Part shown: in pieces, positions 44,034 through 55,740 of the stretch
How the letters are laid out: each line of letters begins with the position of its first letter
Numbering within the stretch: position 1 is the first letter of the stretch
Assembly (NCBI GenBank): GCA_039707655.1
Contig: CM077676.1
Location: 84,469,895 to 84,533,894 of the forward strand
Length of the DNA stretch: 64,000 nucleotides
Source of the DNA: Elymus sibiricus
Taxonomy: Eukaryota > Streptophyta > Magnoliopsida > Poales > Poaceae
Direction of reading: 5' to 3'
The notes under the pieces: model-generated
The model's input: only the letters and a program-made list of their open reading frames with translations
Told to the model about the DNA's origin: nothing
Database searches by the model: none
Made by a program: the position numbers and the translations under genes

Positions 44034-46102
44034 TCAAATTGATTCCATAGTGGCCCTCATAATGGATTCATATGGTGCTTTAATTCTCTTCCTAGGGAAG
44101 TGTTCCATCCCTTTTTGTAGTGGAAACTGAAATCTTATATTACCTTCTTTCATATCAATAATAGCACCAATAGTTCGAAGAAAAGGCCTACCAAGTATTA
44201 TGGGGCAAGAAGGATTGCATTCAATGTCAAGAAAAATAAAGTCCACAGGCACATAATTTATATTTGCAAGAATAAGCACATCATTTATCCTACCCAATGG
44301 CTTTTTAATAGTGGAATCCGCAAGATGCAAATTAAGGGAACAAGGATCCAAGTCGGTGAGACCTAGCACTTCACACAAAGACTTTGGTATAGTGGAAACA
44401 CTAGCACCAAGATCACAGAGAGCATTACATTCATAATCTTTAATTTTTACTTTAATAGTGGGTTCCCATTCATCTTGTAATTTTCTAGGAATTGATACTT
44501 CCAACTCAAGTTTTTCTTCATGCGCTTTCATCATGGCTTCTACAATATGTTTAGTGAAAGCTTTATTTTGTTCATATGCGTTTGGTGAATTAATCATGGA
44601 TTGCAACAAGGAAATACACTCAATTAAAGAACAACTATCATAATTAAATTCCTTGTAATCCAAAGTAGTGGGTGCATTATTATTTAAAGTTTTAACCTCT
44701 CCAAACCCACTTTTTTCATTTTTATGATCAAGATTATCACCCTCCAAGCAAATGGGACTCCTTCTTTCTAAAGTTGACTCTTCTTCAGTCCCTTTTTCAT
44801 CAAGTTTTATATTATTAAACAAAGATTCAATGGGTGTAACACCAATCATTTTAATGTCTTCGTCATTACTATGATAGAAACCGGGTGGAATCGCTTTTTC
44901 TAGAAATTCTCGCTTAGCTCTCAACCTAGCGGTCCTTTCTTTACTTTCATTAATGGAGATATAGATAGCTTTAATAGAATGATTTATATCATGCTTAGAT
45001 GGCAAAATTTTAGTTTTGAGATTTTCCACATTATGAGCAATTTTATCCATGTTCCTAGCCAATTCATCAACTCTATTCAATTTTTCTTCTATCATAGCAT
45101 TGAAATTCTTTTGTGAACTAATAAATTCTTTAATATTACTTTCAAGATCAGAGGGAATCCTATTATTATTATTATAAGAATTACCATAAGGATTGCCATA
45201 ATTATTAGAGGAATTTCCAGGCAACGGTCTATCATTGAAATTACCCCTATAAGCATTGTTGTTGAAATTATTTCTAGAGACAAAATTCACATCAAGAGCA
45301 TCATTATTTTGCTCAATCAAGGTGGACAATGGCACATCATTAGGATCAATATGAGCATTTTTACTAGCAACCAATTTCAATAAAGCATCCATCTTATCAC
45401 TCAAAGTATTAATTTCTTCAACAGAATTTACCTTCTTACCAGTTGGAGTTCATTCAGTGTGCCATTGAGAATAATTTGCCATAATATTATCAAGAAGTTT
45501 TGTAGCTTATCCAATGTAATTTCCATGAAAGTGCCACCTGCGGCAGAGTCTAGCAAATTTCTAGAGACAAAGTTTAGTCCCGCATAAAATTTTTGAATGA
45601 TCATCCATAAATTCACGCCATGAGTTGGGCAATTTCTTATCATTAATTTCATTCTCTCCCAAGATTGGGCAACATGTTCATGCTCAAGTTGCTTAAAATT
45701 CATAATTTGATTTCTCATAGAAATAATTTTAGCGGGAGGAAAATACTTGGTAATAAAAGCATCCTTACACTTATCCCAAGAATCAATACTATTTCTAGGC
45801 AAGGATGAAAACCAAGTTTTAGCACGATCTCGTACTGAGAACGAAAATAATTTTAATTTGACAATATCATTATCCACATCTTTCTTCTCTTGCATATCAC
45901 AAAGTTCAACGAAAGTATTTAGATGGGATGCACCATCTTCATTAGGACTACCAGAAAATTGTTCTTTCATAACAAGATTAAGCAAGGCAGCATTAATATC
46001 ACATGACTCCGCACTAGTGGCGGGAGGAGCAATAGGAGTACTAATAAAATCATTATTATTAGTATTGGAAAAGTCAAACAATTTTGTATTTTCTTGAGAC
46101 AT
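44034..46102 (-). pseudogene. gag-pro: E3 gag-protease
   Basis: The start is at 46102 (MSQENTKLFDF). The capsid-type gag domain spans about 45900-45540 (LFSFSVRDRAKTWFSSLP, DAFITKYFPP, SWERMKLMIRNCP). An Asn/Tyr/Gly-rich region follows, then a coiled-coil-like segment (EEKLNRVDELARNMDKIAHN). The aspartic protease is near 44430-44130, with active site ALCDLGASVSTIP (DLGA variant) and ILGRPFLRTIGAIIDMKEG. Two lesions: a 1-nt deletion near 45510 that closes the first ORF at 45428, and TGA at 45450-45452 in the downstream frame, where arginine is likely. The frame then runs open to 44034. No polymerase follows. Confidence 0.88.
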
Positions 46103-46276
46103 TGCGACAAAGCAAGCAAACTAGCAAACAAGCAGATAAAATATTTTTGTGTTTCTGTAAAAAAAATTAGAAGTGGGGGAGATGAAATCGAGAGGCAAAT
46201 GCAAATAAAAGGTAAATAAAGTAAATGCAAGTGAATGATAATTTGTGCGAAGGTACTTGGTAATTTTGATGATGTC

Positions 46277-46294
46277 TCCCCAGCAACGGCGCCA
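46277..46294 (-). other. E3 primer binding site
   Basis: The minus strand reads TGGCGCCGTTGCTGGGGA, 11 bases inside the LTR; it differs from the E2 site by one base. Confidence 0.85.
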
Positions 46295-46305
46295 GAAATT
46301 CTTCC

Positions 46306-47854
46306 TACTACTTGTAGTCTGCGTTGGTATTTCCCCGAAGAGGAGAGGATGATGCCGTACAGTAGAGATAAGTATTTCCCTCAGTTAAGAACCAAGCTTA
46401 TCAATTCAGTAGGAGAACCAAGCAAAATTCCGTCAAGCGCACTTGCAAACACAAAAGCAAACACTTGCACCCAACGCAAATAAGAGGGTTGTCAATCCTC
46501 TTAGCGGTTATTTGCAAGGATTAAATCTTATCGAGGTAAATAAATAAACTAAACTACTAATTAAAATAAAAGTAAATAAATTGCAGCAAGGTATTTTTAG
46601 GTTTTTTATATAATAAAGATAGACCCGGGGACCATAGTTTTCACTAGAGGCTTCTCTCTTGAGCGCATAAACATACGGTGGGTAAACAAATTACTGTTGG
46701 GCAATTGATAGAAAAGCAAATAATTATGACGGATTCATGGCAATGATCATGTATATAGGCCTCATGTCCGAGACAAGTAGACCGACTCCTGCCTGCATCT
46801 ACTACTATTACTCCACCCATCGACGGCTATCCAACATGCATCTAGGGTATTAAGTATGAAACAGAGTAACGCCTTAAGCAAGATGACATGATGTAGAGAA
46901 GCAAATTCAAGCAATATGAATAAACCCCATCTTTTTATCCTTAATGGCAGCAATACAAATATGTGTCATGTCCCTTTCTGTCATTGGGATTGAGCACCGC
47001 AAGATTGAACCCATCACAAAGCACCTCTCCCATTGCAAGATAAATCAATCTAGTAGGCCAAACTAAACCGATAGATCGGAGAGAAATACAAAGCTATAAC
47101 AATCATGCATAAAATAGTTCAGAGAAGACTCAAATATTTCTCATGAATAATCTGATCATAAACTCACAATTCATCGGATCCCAACAAACACACCGCAAAA
47201 GAAGATTACATCGGATAGAACTCCAAGAACATCGAGGAGAACATTGTATTGAAGATCAAAGAGAGAGAACAAGCCATCTAGCTACTAGCTATGGACCCGT
47301 AGGTCTGTGGTAAACTACTCACACATCATCAGAAGGCGGCAATGTTGATGTAGAAGCCCTCCGTGATCGATTCCCCCTCCGACAGAGTACCGGAAAAGGC
47401 CTCCAGATGGGATCGCGGAAGAACAGAGGCTTGCGGCAGCAGAAAGGTTTTCTCTTCTGGCTCTCTGGGGGTTTCCCAATATTTGTGAATTTATAGAAGT
47501 GGAATTAGGTCAAACGGAGTCACGTGGGCTCCACAAGGTACTATGGCATGCTCCCCCCTGAGGCGTGCCCTAGTGCCTTGTGAAGCCTCCGTGAGGCTTC
47601 TAGACTCCTCCTGGAGCTTCCCAGGTTTCTTTTGTCCAGAAAAAAATCTCCAAAAAGTTTCGTGGTATTTGGACTTCATTTGGTACTGTTTCTCTAAAAA
47701 GCCAAAAACAAGCAGAAAACAGCAACTGGCACTAGGCACTTGGTTAATAGGTTACTCCCAAAAAATGATATATAATTGGATATAAAAACATCCAATATTG
47801 ATACTATAATAGCATGGAACAATCAAAAATTATAGATACATTGGAGACGTATCA
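46306..47854 (-). repeat. E3 5' LTR
   Basis: 1549 bp, closely matching 39531-41087. The inner end reads CTACAAGTAGTA, one change from the other LTR. Confidence 0.93.
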
Positions 47855-48432
47855 GCAGCGCGCGAGGAGGGATGCGGGTAGAGCGAGCAGAGGGACGCGA
47901 GCAGAGCGCGCGCGGCGGGACGCGAGCAGAGCGCGCCGTGGCCGCCTCAACCGTGAGGAACCACACGCATAGAGCATTTGAACACGCAGGGAATGGCCGT
48001 CTACAAGCCGGCCGGCAATTGCGAGCTGGCGGCATGATGTGAAACTACGTCGCGTTCCACATCACGTAGTGTGCTAGGTAATTAAATCACAAAAGTTTTT
48101 TTATTAACCGTATGTGTACGTGTCATTTCGTCCTCCTCTCGCACGTCTTGTCACCGCACTGCTGCAGAAGGCTTCGAGCGCAAGTTTGAGCACCGCACAG
48201 GCGTTCTTTTGGCCAAACGTTGGCTCGAAGAGGTGCCAAGGAATCGTCGGTGAGCCCGTTCCCGCGCAAGTTCCCGCGCGCAACCGCACAAGCTTCCCGC
48301 CCGACTTGGCGAAATCCCTCAAAGCCAATGCTTACCGGCCTGCCATATATACCCTCACGGCCGGCGAGTCCTGCGTTGCATTTCCCCTCCCTCCCCGTAG
48401 CTTATCTCGTCTGCTTCTCCCATAATTGCCAA
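47855..48432. promoter_or_regulatory. Intergenic region of H before the coiled-coil gene, with TATA box
   Basis: This GC-rich stretch has a repeated GGGACGCGAGCAGAGCGCGC unit near 47890-47940. A TATA-like TATATA lies at 48345-48350, about 85 bp before ATG 48433. With 39287-39525 it formed one divergent promoter region of about 0.8 kb between the exonuclease and coiled-coil genes before E3 inserted. Confidence 0.45.
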
Positions 48433-50022
48433 ATGGCACCGGTCCATCGTCGTCACTCAGCCATTCTGCCGTCATCAGAGGACAGCTCCAGCTGGGAGGC
48501 TGTACCGCGGTGGCGACGCAGTCCCCGGCGTCATGTACTGCGCGTGGCGTCCTTTTTGGGTGTGTGCACAACACCCACCACACGCTCCACCGCCGCTACC
48601 CGTCAGCAGCTGTTGCCGGCCGCCGTTGCCACCACCCCACCGTCGAAAGCCAGGGCCATCGCCCGCTCTGCCATTGGGGCCCTAAGGCAGGAGGTGGCCG
48701 TCGTGGCCGCCACCCCACCGTCGGCCGCTGTCGCCATCACCTCAGGGTGTGCAAAACCGAACCAAAAACTGAAAACCGAACCAGAAAAACCAAACCGAAC
48801 CGAAATTTCGGTTTTTTCAGGTTTTGGTTTTGGTTTCAGTTTCCAAATATGCAAACCGTTGGACCTTCGGTTTTTTCGGTTAGAAACCGAATGGTTTTCG
48901 GTTAAACCGAAATAACCGAAACTTGCTCCACCAGTGCAAAGATTTGAGCTATCCCTCCAGCCACCCCCTCCTTTTATAGCCCATCGCCCACTGCGCTGCC
49001 ACTCGATCAGCGATGTGGTACTAAACTGCACTTCCTTCTCTCCTCCGCTCCACCATCTGAAAGGGAGTTGGGCACCTGCCGCACGCGGTGCATGTTTGGG
49101 CCTCAAACTTTCCAGCCCAAAGCAGTGAAAGCACCCTATAAGTCTAAGTCCATTTGGGCCCATAATATTTCAGCCCAGACGGTGTTGAATGACTTGGGAA
49201 TCATGGTCGATCTGATCACCCTTTACCACCCGTGCGTGCATCATCTGCATACTATTTCACCTCAAAACAAATCTGCGAACTATTTTTTTATACTCAGACC
49301 CCTTCTTAGTATTATCAGCAGCCACGATTTTGTATTGGTTCAGCTTACTCTCTTTTTTATCTACATAATGAATTAATTTTAATGTACATACGCAATTCTC
49401 ACTAGAAAAATCTAACATACATGTACAGTCTGAATCATGTGACCAAAAAATTATTTGTCGTTCAAAGAATCGCGTCAACTTTGGTTATTTTGGTTATTAC
49501 CAAAACCAAACCGAACTTAAATGGTTATTACCGAAACCGAACCATATTTATGTATGAAACCGTATAAACCGAAGTATAAAAACCGTATAAACCAAAACCC
49601 GTATAAACCGAACCGAATTAAAACGAAAAAACCAAACGCACAGGCTGACCATCACCCGCTCCGCCACCGCGGCCCGAAGGCGGGAGGTGGCCATCATGGC
49701 CGCCACCCCACCGTCGACCGCCAGGGTCATCACCCGCTCCGCCACCGCCACCGACCTTGCGCGCTACATCGAGTTCGTGCGGGAGGAGGAGGAGCGCCTG
49801 GTCGAGCACGCAAAGAGTCTTACCGCCGCCGTGGCCGCAGCACACGCCGCCGCAGAGGCACGGAATGCGGAAATCTATGAGGAGTCCCGCCGCTTCGAGA
49901 GGGGTCGTCTAGAGCGGCAGTGGGCGTTCAAGGTGGGCGTCGCTAAATGTGCAGCAGCGGCAGGAGCTGGATTCCAGTTCTCCGGCTCGTCGATAGGCTC
50001 CTGCTCCACCACATCTTACTGA
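48433..50022 (+). pseudogene. Coiled-coil protein gene of unknown function, interrupted by a MITE
   Basis: The likely start is ATG 48433 (MAPVHRRHS), downstream of a TATA-like box at 48345. The frame is open to the MITE insertion at 48741 and continues in the same phase at 49657, because MITE plus one TSD is 915 bp (305 codons); it ends at TGA/stop 50022. The middle has a repeated ATPPS(A/T)A + AITRSATA-type unit flanking the insertion. The C-terminal part is helical and charged (YIEFVREEEERLVEHAKSL, AAVAAAHAAAEARNAEIYEE, RRFERGRLERQW). I recognise no family. An overlapping +1-frame ORF (48426-48905) is less likely. Confidence 0.55.
48742..49648. mobile_element. hAT-like MITE (907 bp) with AACCGAACC subterminal repeats
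   Basis: The ends are TCAGGGTGTGC and, reverse-complemented, TCAGCCTGTGC: imperfect 11-bp inverted repeats. An exact 8-bp duplication CCATCACC flanks it (48734-48741, 49649-49656), as made by hAT transposases. AACCGAA/TTCGGTT motifs are dense near both ends (48755-48935 and 49480-49635). It has no transposase. The middle contains ordinary noncoding sequence. Confidence 0.85.
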
Positions 50023-50500
50023 GCGCGCTCGGCAGAGGAGAGGCTGCTGGAAGTAGTACAAAGCCCCTCCGTAGTAGTAGTATTTAGGGGCTGTTTTGTT
50101 CAGTTCATCTGACTATAGTTATGGTTGAACTGTACTACGTACTTAAAATTAGCTAGTATATATAGTTGAACTAGCTATTTCAGTACGTGGTTGGAAACAA
50201 TTGGGGAAAAGTTTGTTCGGTTCAGCTGTCGAGTTGAACTGTTTGTATAAAGAACGACTGCTTAATCTATGAATGAAATCTATGCTTACTGAATTTCAGT
50301 TGCAAAATTAGACAGTGCTAGTGATTTTTAGCGGCAAATTTTGACAAATGGCAGTGTTACAAGGTTGACAAATGGCAATGTTACTAGAGCAACAAATGCC
50401 AATGTTTCCAGTTTGACAAATGGCAATATACCTAATATGACAGATGCAAATCTTACCAAATTGTCTGTACGTGGTTGCACACGGGTCATCATAAAAAATC
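50023..50500. other. 3' flank of the coiled-coil gene with short repeated motifs
   Basis: AT-rich. TTGAACTGT motifs recur at 50100-50250. A GACAAATGGCAATGTTAC-like unit repeats about four times at 50330-50460. No ORF was seen. Confidence 0.6.
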
Positions 50501-50504
50501 ATTT

Positions 50505-50716
50505 GCGATGAAGAGATGTACAAATCCTGCGCGCCAGATTTTCTCTTGGCTGAGTGGCGAAGGAACCATAGCTCTCGCTTTGCATACGGTGTTCAATCTG
50601 AACTGTTTGTGATGAAGAGATGCACAAAACCTGCGCGGCAAATTTTCCCTTGGCTTACTGGGGAAGGAACCATAGCTCTCGCTTTGCATACGGGTGTTCT
50701 ATCTAAAATGTTTGCA
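50505..50716. repeat. Tandem duplication of about 104 bp with TTTGCGATGAAGAGATG motif
   Basis: Two copies (about 50505-50610 and 50609-50716) share GATGAAGAGATG, CCTGCGCG, GGAACCATAGCTCTCGCTTT and CATACGG. The motif relates to the TGTGCGATG repeats at the left end of H. Confidence 0.85.
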
Positions 50717-50856
50717 ATGAGTGTTTTATTCAGAGATAACATTGATGTTTTTACATTCAGAGAAAAAACGCAAGTTTGTTCAAACCATAGGTTTCATTCA
50801 GTCACACTATGACTTTACATTCATACGATCGATATACAATACTAAACCCAAAAAAA

Positions 50857-51471
50857 CTAATTGCGGCGGCGGCGGAGGCGGCGTGCTGCGCCGGCTTTGT
50901 CGTCCTCTGGGATGCCGTTGTTCAAGTCTTCAAGCCAGCCCAGAATGTTCTTGACTTGTAAATCAAAGACCCGGTCATTGCGCGATCGACGGGCAGGGCG
51001 CGGGAGGACGGCGAGTCGCGGCGCTGCAAGGTAGCGGTCGACGGTGGCGTCCCATGACACTGAGGGGGGAGCGGCGGGTGCAGGCGCGCGCACGGGCACG
51101 GGCGCGGCGGGTGCAGGCAAACGGACGGGAACCGGCGCCACGGTTGGTGCAGGGCCGCGCACAGGCACATGCGGGGGCACTGGCGCTGGCACGTACACGA
51201 GCTCGCGCGGGTCCGCAGGGACCTCGCTGACGCCCGCGGCTTCCAGCGCTAGGATGGTGCTCGGCGACCAGCCTGTCAATGTCACAGGGATGGTCGCTAG
51301 CGCGGGCGCGGGGATGGGAGCTGGGACGGGCGCGGGGGCAGCATCCGCTGCGGCCAGCTCATTCAGGGCCATGTCCATGAGGCCCCATTCCTCCTTATTT
51401 TCTATCTCCTCTGGCTCGGAGTCGACTTCACCAAACTGGAAGACTAGTGGCAGATGATCCTTCTGCGCCAT
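50857..51471 (-). CDS. Proline/alanine-rich protein of unknown function
   Basis: The ORF is intact (204 residues) from ATG 51471 (MAQKDHLPLVFQFGEVD). The N-terminus is acidic (DSEPEEIENKEEW); the middle has imperfect PVPAPIPAPAL / PVPVRxPAPAAP repeats; the C-terminus contains NDRVFDLQVKNILGWLEDLNNG and ends in the basic RRLRRRRN, which could act as a nuclear signal. It is convergent with the coiled-coil gene. No known domain is recognised. Composition alone can yield such ORFs in GC-rich plant DNA, but the nonrepetitive start and end argue for a real gene. Confidence 0.5.
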   Translation of the reverse strand: MAQKDHLPLVFQFGEVDSEPEEIENKEEWGLMDMALNELAAADAAPAPVPAPIPAPALATIPVTLTGWSPSTILALEAAGVSEVPADPRELVYVPAPVPPHVPVRGPAPTVAPVPVRLPAPAAPVPVRAPAPAAPPSVSWDATVDRYLAAPRLAVLPRPARRSRNDRVFDLQVKNILGWLEDLNNGIPEDDKAGAARRLRRRRN

Positions 51472-51811
51472 GGCGTTGGTGGAGATATGCGAGAGGGGAA
51501 TAGGAGGCGAAGAGTAAGGCCGCCTGTATTAAACAGCGGCTCGGGCGCCATTAATGGAGAGGTTGGGAGTGAGGCAGGCAGCGATGGAGGTCAAAGGGCT
51601 CGCTTCCCAGTGAGCTTGTGCAGCGTACAGCTCACACGCTTCCCGATGAGCCTGCGCAGTGGAGGACTGCTGGCATGCCTCCCGTCTACTCAAGCAGCTG
51701 CCCGCACGGCACCTCCTAGCCAATAAAAGTGTGACGCGTGGCGTCACATGAGTGGTTAGCAGAACGCCCACGATTTAAATTATACAAATGTTTGAGATGA
51801 TAACGTGGCAA

Positions 51812-53369
51812 TGATACGCCTCCAATGTATCTACAATTTTTTATTGTTCCATGCTGTTACATTATCAATCTTGGATGTTTTTATATGTATTTACAGCAAT
51901 TATATATCATTTTTGGAGACTAACCTAGTGCCCAGTGCCAGTTGTTGTCTTCTGCCCTGTTTTTGTTTTACAGAAAATCAATACCAAACGAAGTCCAAAT
52001 GCCACGAAACTTTTTGGAGATTTTTTTCTGGACAAGATAAACACTAGAAGCTTTGGGAGAAGACCAGACGCCACAGGAGGTGGCCACGAGCCACCAGGCC
52101 GCGCCTGGGGGGGGCAGGCGCGCCCTGGTGCCTCGTGGGCCCACCTCAGCTCCGTTTGACCTAATTCCACCACTATAAATTCAGGAAAAATCAGAAACCC
52201 TCAAGTGGAGTCCACGAAATACTTTTTCCGCCGCCGCAAGTTTCTGTTCTCGAGAGATCCCATCTTGAGGCCTTCTCCTGTACTCCGCCGGAGGGGGAAT
52301 CGATCACGGAGGGGCTCTACATCAACCTTGCTGCCCTTCTGATGATACGTGAGTAGTTTACCACAGACCTTCGGGTCCATAGTTAGTAGCTAGATGGCTT
52401 CTTCTCTCTTTTTGATCTTCAATACAATGTTCTCCTCAATGTTCTTGGAGTTCTATCCGATGAAATCACTTTTTGCGGTGTGTTTGTTGGGATCCGATGA
52501 ATTGTGAGTTTATGATCAGATTATCCATGAATATTATTTGAGTCTTCTTTGATCTCTTTTATGCATGATTATTATAGCTTCAAATTTCTTCTCCGGTCTA
52601 TTGATTTGGTTTGGCCAACTAGATTTATTTATCTTGCCATGGGAAGAGGTGCTTTGTAATGGGTTCGATCTTGCGGTGCTCAATCCCAGTGACAGAAAGG
52701 GACATGACACGTATGTATTGTTGCTATTAAGGGTAAAAAGATGGGGTTTATTCATGCGTGAGTTTATCTTGTCTACATCATGTCATCATTCTTAAGGCGT
52801 TACTCCGTTCTTTATGGACTTAATACACTAGATGCATGCTGGATAGCGGTCGATGTGTGGAGTAATAGTAGTAGATGCAGGCAGGAGTCGGTCTACTTGA
52901 CTCGGACGTGATGCCTATATACATGATCATTGCCTTGGATATCGTCATGATTATTTGCTTTTCTATCAATTGCCCAACAGTAATTTGTCTACCCACCGTA
53001 TGCTATTTTCTCGAGAGAAGCCTCTAGTGAAAACTATTGCCCCCGGGTCTATCTAAGTCATATTACTAAAACCCTAAAAATATTGCTGCCATTTTCTTTT
53101 ATTTATTTTATTTTGTATTTTTGTCTCAATCTATCTATCCATCACATGCAATTTAATCTTGCAATTGACCGCCGAGGGATTGACAACCCCTCGTTTATGT
53201 TGGGTGCAAGGATTTGTTGTTTGTGTGCAGGTGCTGCTAACGAGGTGTTGCGTGATTCTCCTACTGGTTCGATAACCTTGGTTTCATAACTGAGGGAAAT
53301 ACTTATCTCTACTGTGCTGCATCATCCCTTCCTCTTCGGGGAAAATACCAACGCAAGCTACAAGTAGTA
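51812..53369 (+). mobile_element. Solo LTR of the E3-type family, plus orientation
   Basis: It opens TGATACGCCTCCAATG at 51812 and ends CTACAAGTAGTA at 53369 (1558 bp), matching the E3 LTRs in reverse orientation. Flanks are GGCAA (51807-51811) and GGCAG (53370-53374), a 5-bp duplication with one mismatch. It is more diverged from the E3 LTRs than they are from each other, so it is likely an older insertion. Confidence 0.88.
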
Positions 53370-53389
53370 GGCAGCTATTTGTTTCAAAA

Positions 53390-55740
53390 TGCCTTTGTTG
53401 GCTGTTAATTCGTGCGCCTTCTCTCATATTGGACACAAAAAATACCATAACATGTTGGTGACATTTCATGATAGCATGCCAAGTTTCATGAATTTCAGAC
53501 GAGTGTTCAATTTACAGGAATTTAAAAACCAAGTTTCTGAATGTTTGCGGCCAAGCCACGAAGCCGGGGTGTTTGAAATTCATTCTCATTTCTTTCATGG
53601 GACCTAAACATGCACAGAAGGACACATATATGATTTTTCTACCCTTTTTGGTGCAATGGAGCATGTGCCTGTAGTTCAAATTTGAATTAAGCACATAAAA
53701 TGCGTAGAAAACTCAGTTAATGTATAAAAATGTCGAAACAAACCCTGAATAATTTCAAATTTTAACATGACACTCCTATTGGTCTATGTTGCCTCTATAA
53801 AAAAAATCAAGGTAAGAGGTGACGAATGTCGTTTCGTCCACAAAGGTGATACGTTCCCTATACCGGAACCACAAGGGCTTCTTATGACAAGCTCTGGTTT
53901 GTGAGAAGCCTATACCAAAACCTACCCCAAATGGGACAAAATTTTACCACAGCATGTTGGTGCCATTCCGTGATAGCATGACGAGTTTTGGATTTACTAG
54001 AATTTCGAAACCAAGTATCTCAATGTTTGCGGCCGAGCCACGATGCCGAGGTTTTTGAAATTCATTCATATTTCTTGCATGGGACCTAAGCATGCCCCCA
54101 AAGACACATATATGATTTTTTAACCCATTTTGGTCCATTGGAGCATGTGCCTATAGTTCAAATTTGAATTATGCACATAAAATGCCTAGAAAACTCAGTT
54201 AATGTATAAAAAATGTCCAAACGAACTCCGAATAATTCCAAAATTTAACACGACACTCCTATTGGTCTATGTTAGCTCTAGAAAAAAATCAAGTCAAGAA
54301 GAGGCAATGAATGTCGTCTCGTCCACACAAAGATGACTCGTTCCCTACCGGAACCACTAGGCTTCTTGTGAAAAGCTCTGGTTTGTGAGAAGCTTATACC
54401 AAAACCTGCCCCAAATGGGACAAAAAATTTACCACAGCATGTTGGTGCCATTCCGTGATAGCATGCCAAGTTTCATGAATTTCAGACGAGTTTTGGATTT
54501 ACTAAAATTTCAAAACCAAGTATCTCAATGTTTGCGGCTGAGCCACGATGCCGAGGTGTTTGAAATTCATTCCCATTTCTTGCATGGGACCTAAGCATGC
54601 ACCCAAGGACACATATATGTTTTTTCAACCCATTTTGGTGCACTGGAGCATGTGCCTGAAGTTCAAATTTGAATCATGCACATAAAATGCCTAGAAAACT
54701 CAGTTAATGTATAAAAATATCCAAACGACCCCGAATAATTCCAAAATTTAACACGACACTCCTATTGGTCTATGTTGCCTCTAGAAAAAAAATCAAGGCG
54801 AGAAGAGGCAACGAATGTCGTTTCGTCCACAAAGGTGACACGTTCCCTACCGGAACCACGAGGCTTCTTTGTGAGAAGCTCTGTTTTGTGAGAAGCTTAT
54901 ACCAAAACCTGCCCAAATGGGACAAATTTTTTACCACAGCATGTTGGTGCCATTCCATGATAGCATGCCAAGTTTCATGAATTTCAAACGAGTTTTGGAT
55001 TTACTAGAATGTCAAAACCAAGTATCTGAATGTTTGCGGCGAGCCACGATGCCAGGGTGTTTGAAATTTATTCCCATTTCTTGCATGGGACCTAAGTATG
55101 CACCCATGGACACATATATGATTTTACAACCCATTTTGGTGCACCGGAGCATGAGCCTGTAGTTCAAATTTGAATTATGCACATAAAATGCCTAGAAATC
55201 TCAGTTAATGTATAAAAATGTCCAAACGAACCCCGAATAATTCCAAAATTTAACACGACACTCCTATTGGTCTATGTTGCCTCTATAAAAAAATTCAAGG
55301 CAAGAAGAGGCAACGAACGTTGTTTCATCCACAAAGGTGACACGTTCCCTACGTACCGGAACTACGAGGCTTCTTGTGAGAAGCTCTGGTTTGTGAGGAG
55401 CTTATACCAAAACATGCCCCAAATGGGACAAATTTTTACCATAGCATGTTGGTGCCATTCCATGATACCTTGCCATGTTTCATGAATTTCAGATGAGTTT
55501 TGAATTTACTAGAATTTCAAAACCAAGTATCTCAATGTTTGCGGCTGAGCCACGATGCCGAGGTGTTTGAAATTCATTCCCATTTCTTGCAAGGGACCTA
55601 AGCAAGCACCCATGACACATATATGATTTTACAACCCATTTTGGTGCACCGGAGCATGTGCCTGTAGTTCAAATTTGAAATATGCATCTTAAATGCCTAG
55701 AAAACTCAGTTAATGTATAAAAATGTCCAAAAGAACACTA
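53390..55740. repeat. Tandem array of about five 500-bp units
   Basis: The landmark CATGTTGGTG starts at 53451, 53953, 54438, 54940 and 55445, giving periods of 502, 485, 502 and 505 bp. Each unit also holds TTCAAATTTGAA, CTCAGTTAATGTATAAAAAT and TCCTATTGGTCTATGTTG. Short ORFs recur in register but are broken in each unit, so I do not call genes. Confidence 0.93.

Larger units (their letters stand above)
39531..47854 (-). mobile_element. E3: LTR retrotransposon with gag-protease only
   Basis: LTRs at 39531-41087 and 46306-47854 enclose 5.2 kb. The 5-bp duplication GCAGC is exact at 39526-39530 and 47855-47859. The primer binding site (46277-46294) and polypurine tract (41088-41102) set the minus-strand orientation. 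Gag and aspartic protease are present, but RT, RNase H and integrase are absent, and their place is taken by 3 kb of noncoding DNA. The size and LTR length resemble the Triticeae family Sabrina, but I have not verified that name. The insertion lies upstream of the exonuclease gene in H. Confidence 0.95.

Noticed and set aside
48426..48905. 159-codon ORF overlapping the coiled-coil gene in another frame
   Set aside because: It reads into the MITE, and its frame does not resume on the other side, whereas the chosen frame does.
49480..49640. AACCGAACC-rich sequence considered as interstitial telomere repeat
   Set aside because: The plant telomere unit is CCCTAAA; these motifs are irregular and symmetrical at the two ends of the MITE.
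53390..55740. Tandem array considered as CRISPR-like or as a gene family
   Set aside because: Units are about 500 bp without repeat-spacer structure, and short ORFs are broken in each unit; this is eukaryotic repeat DNA.
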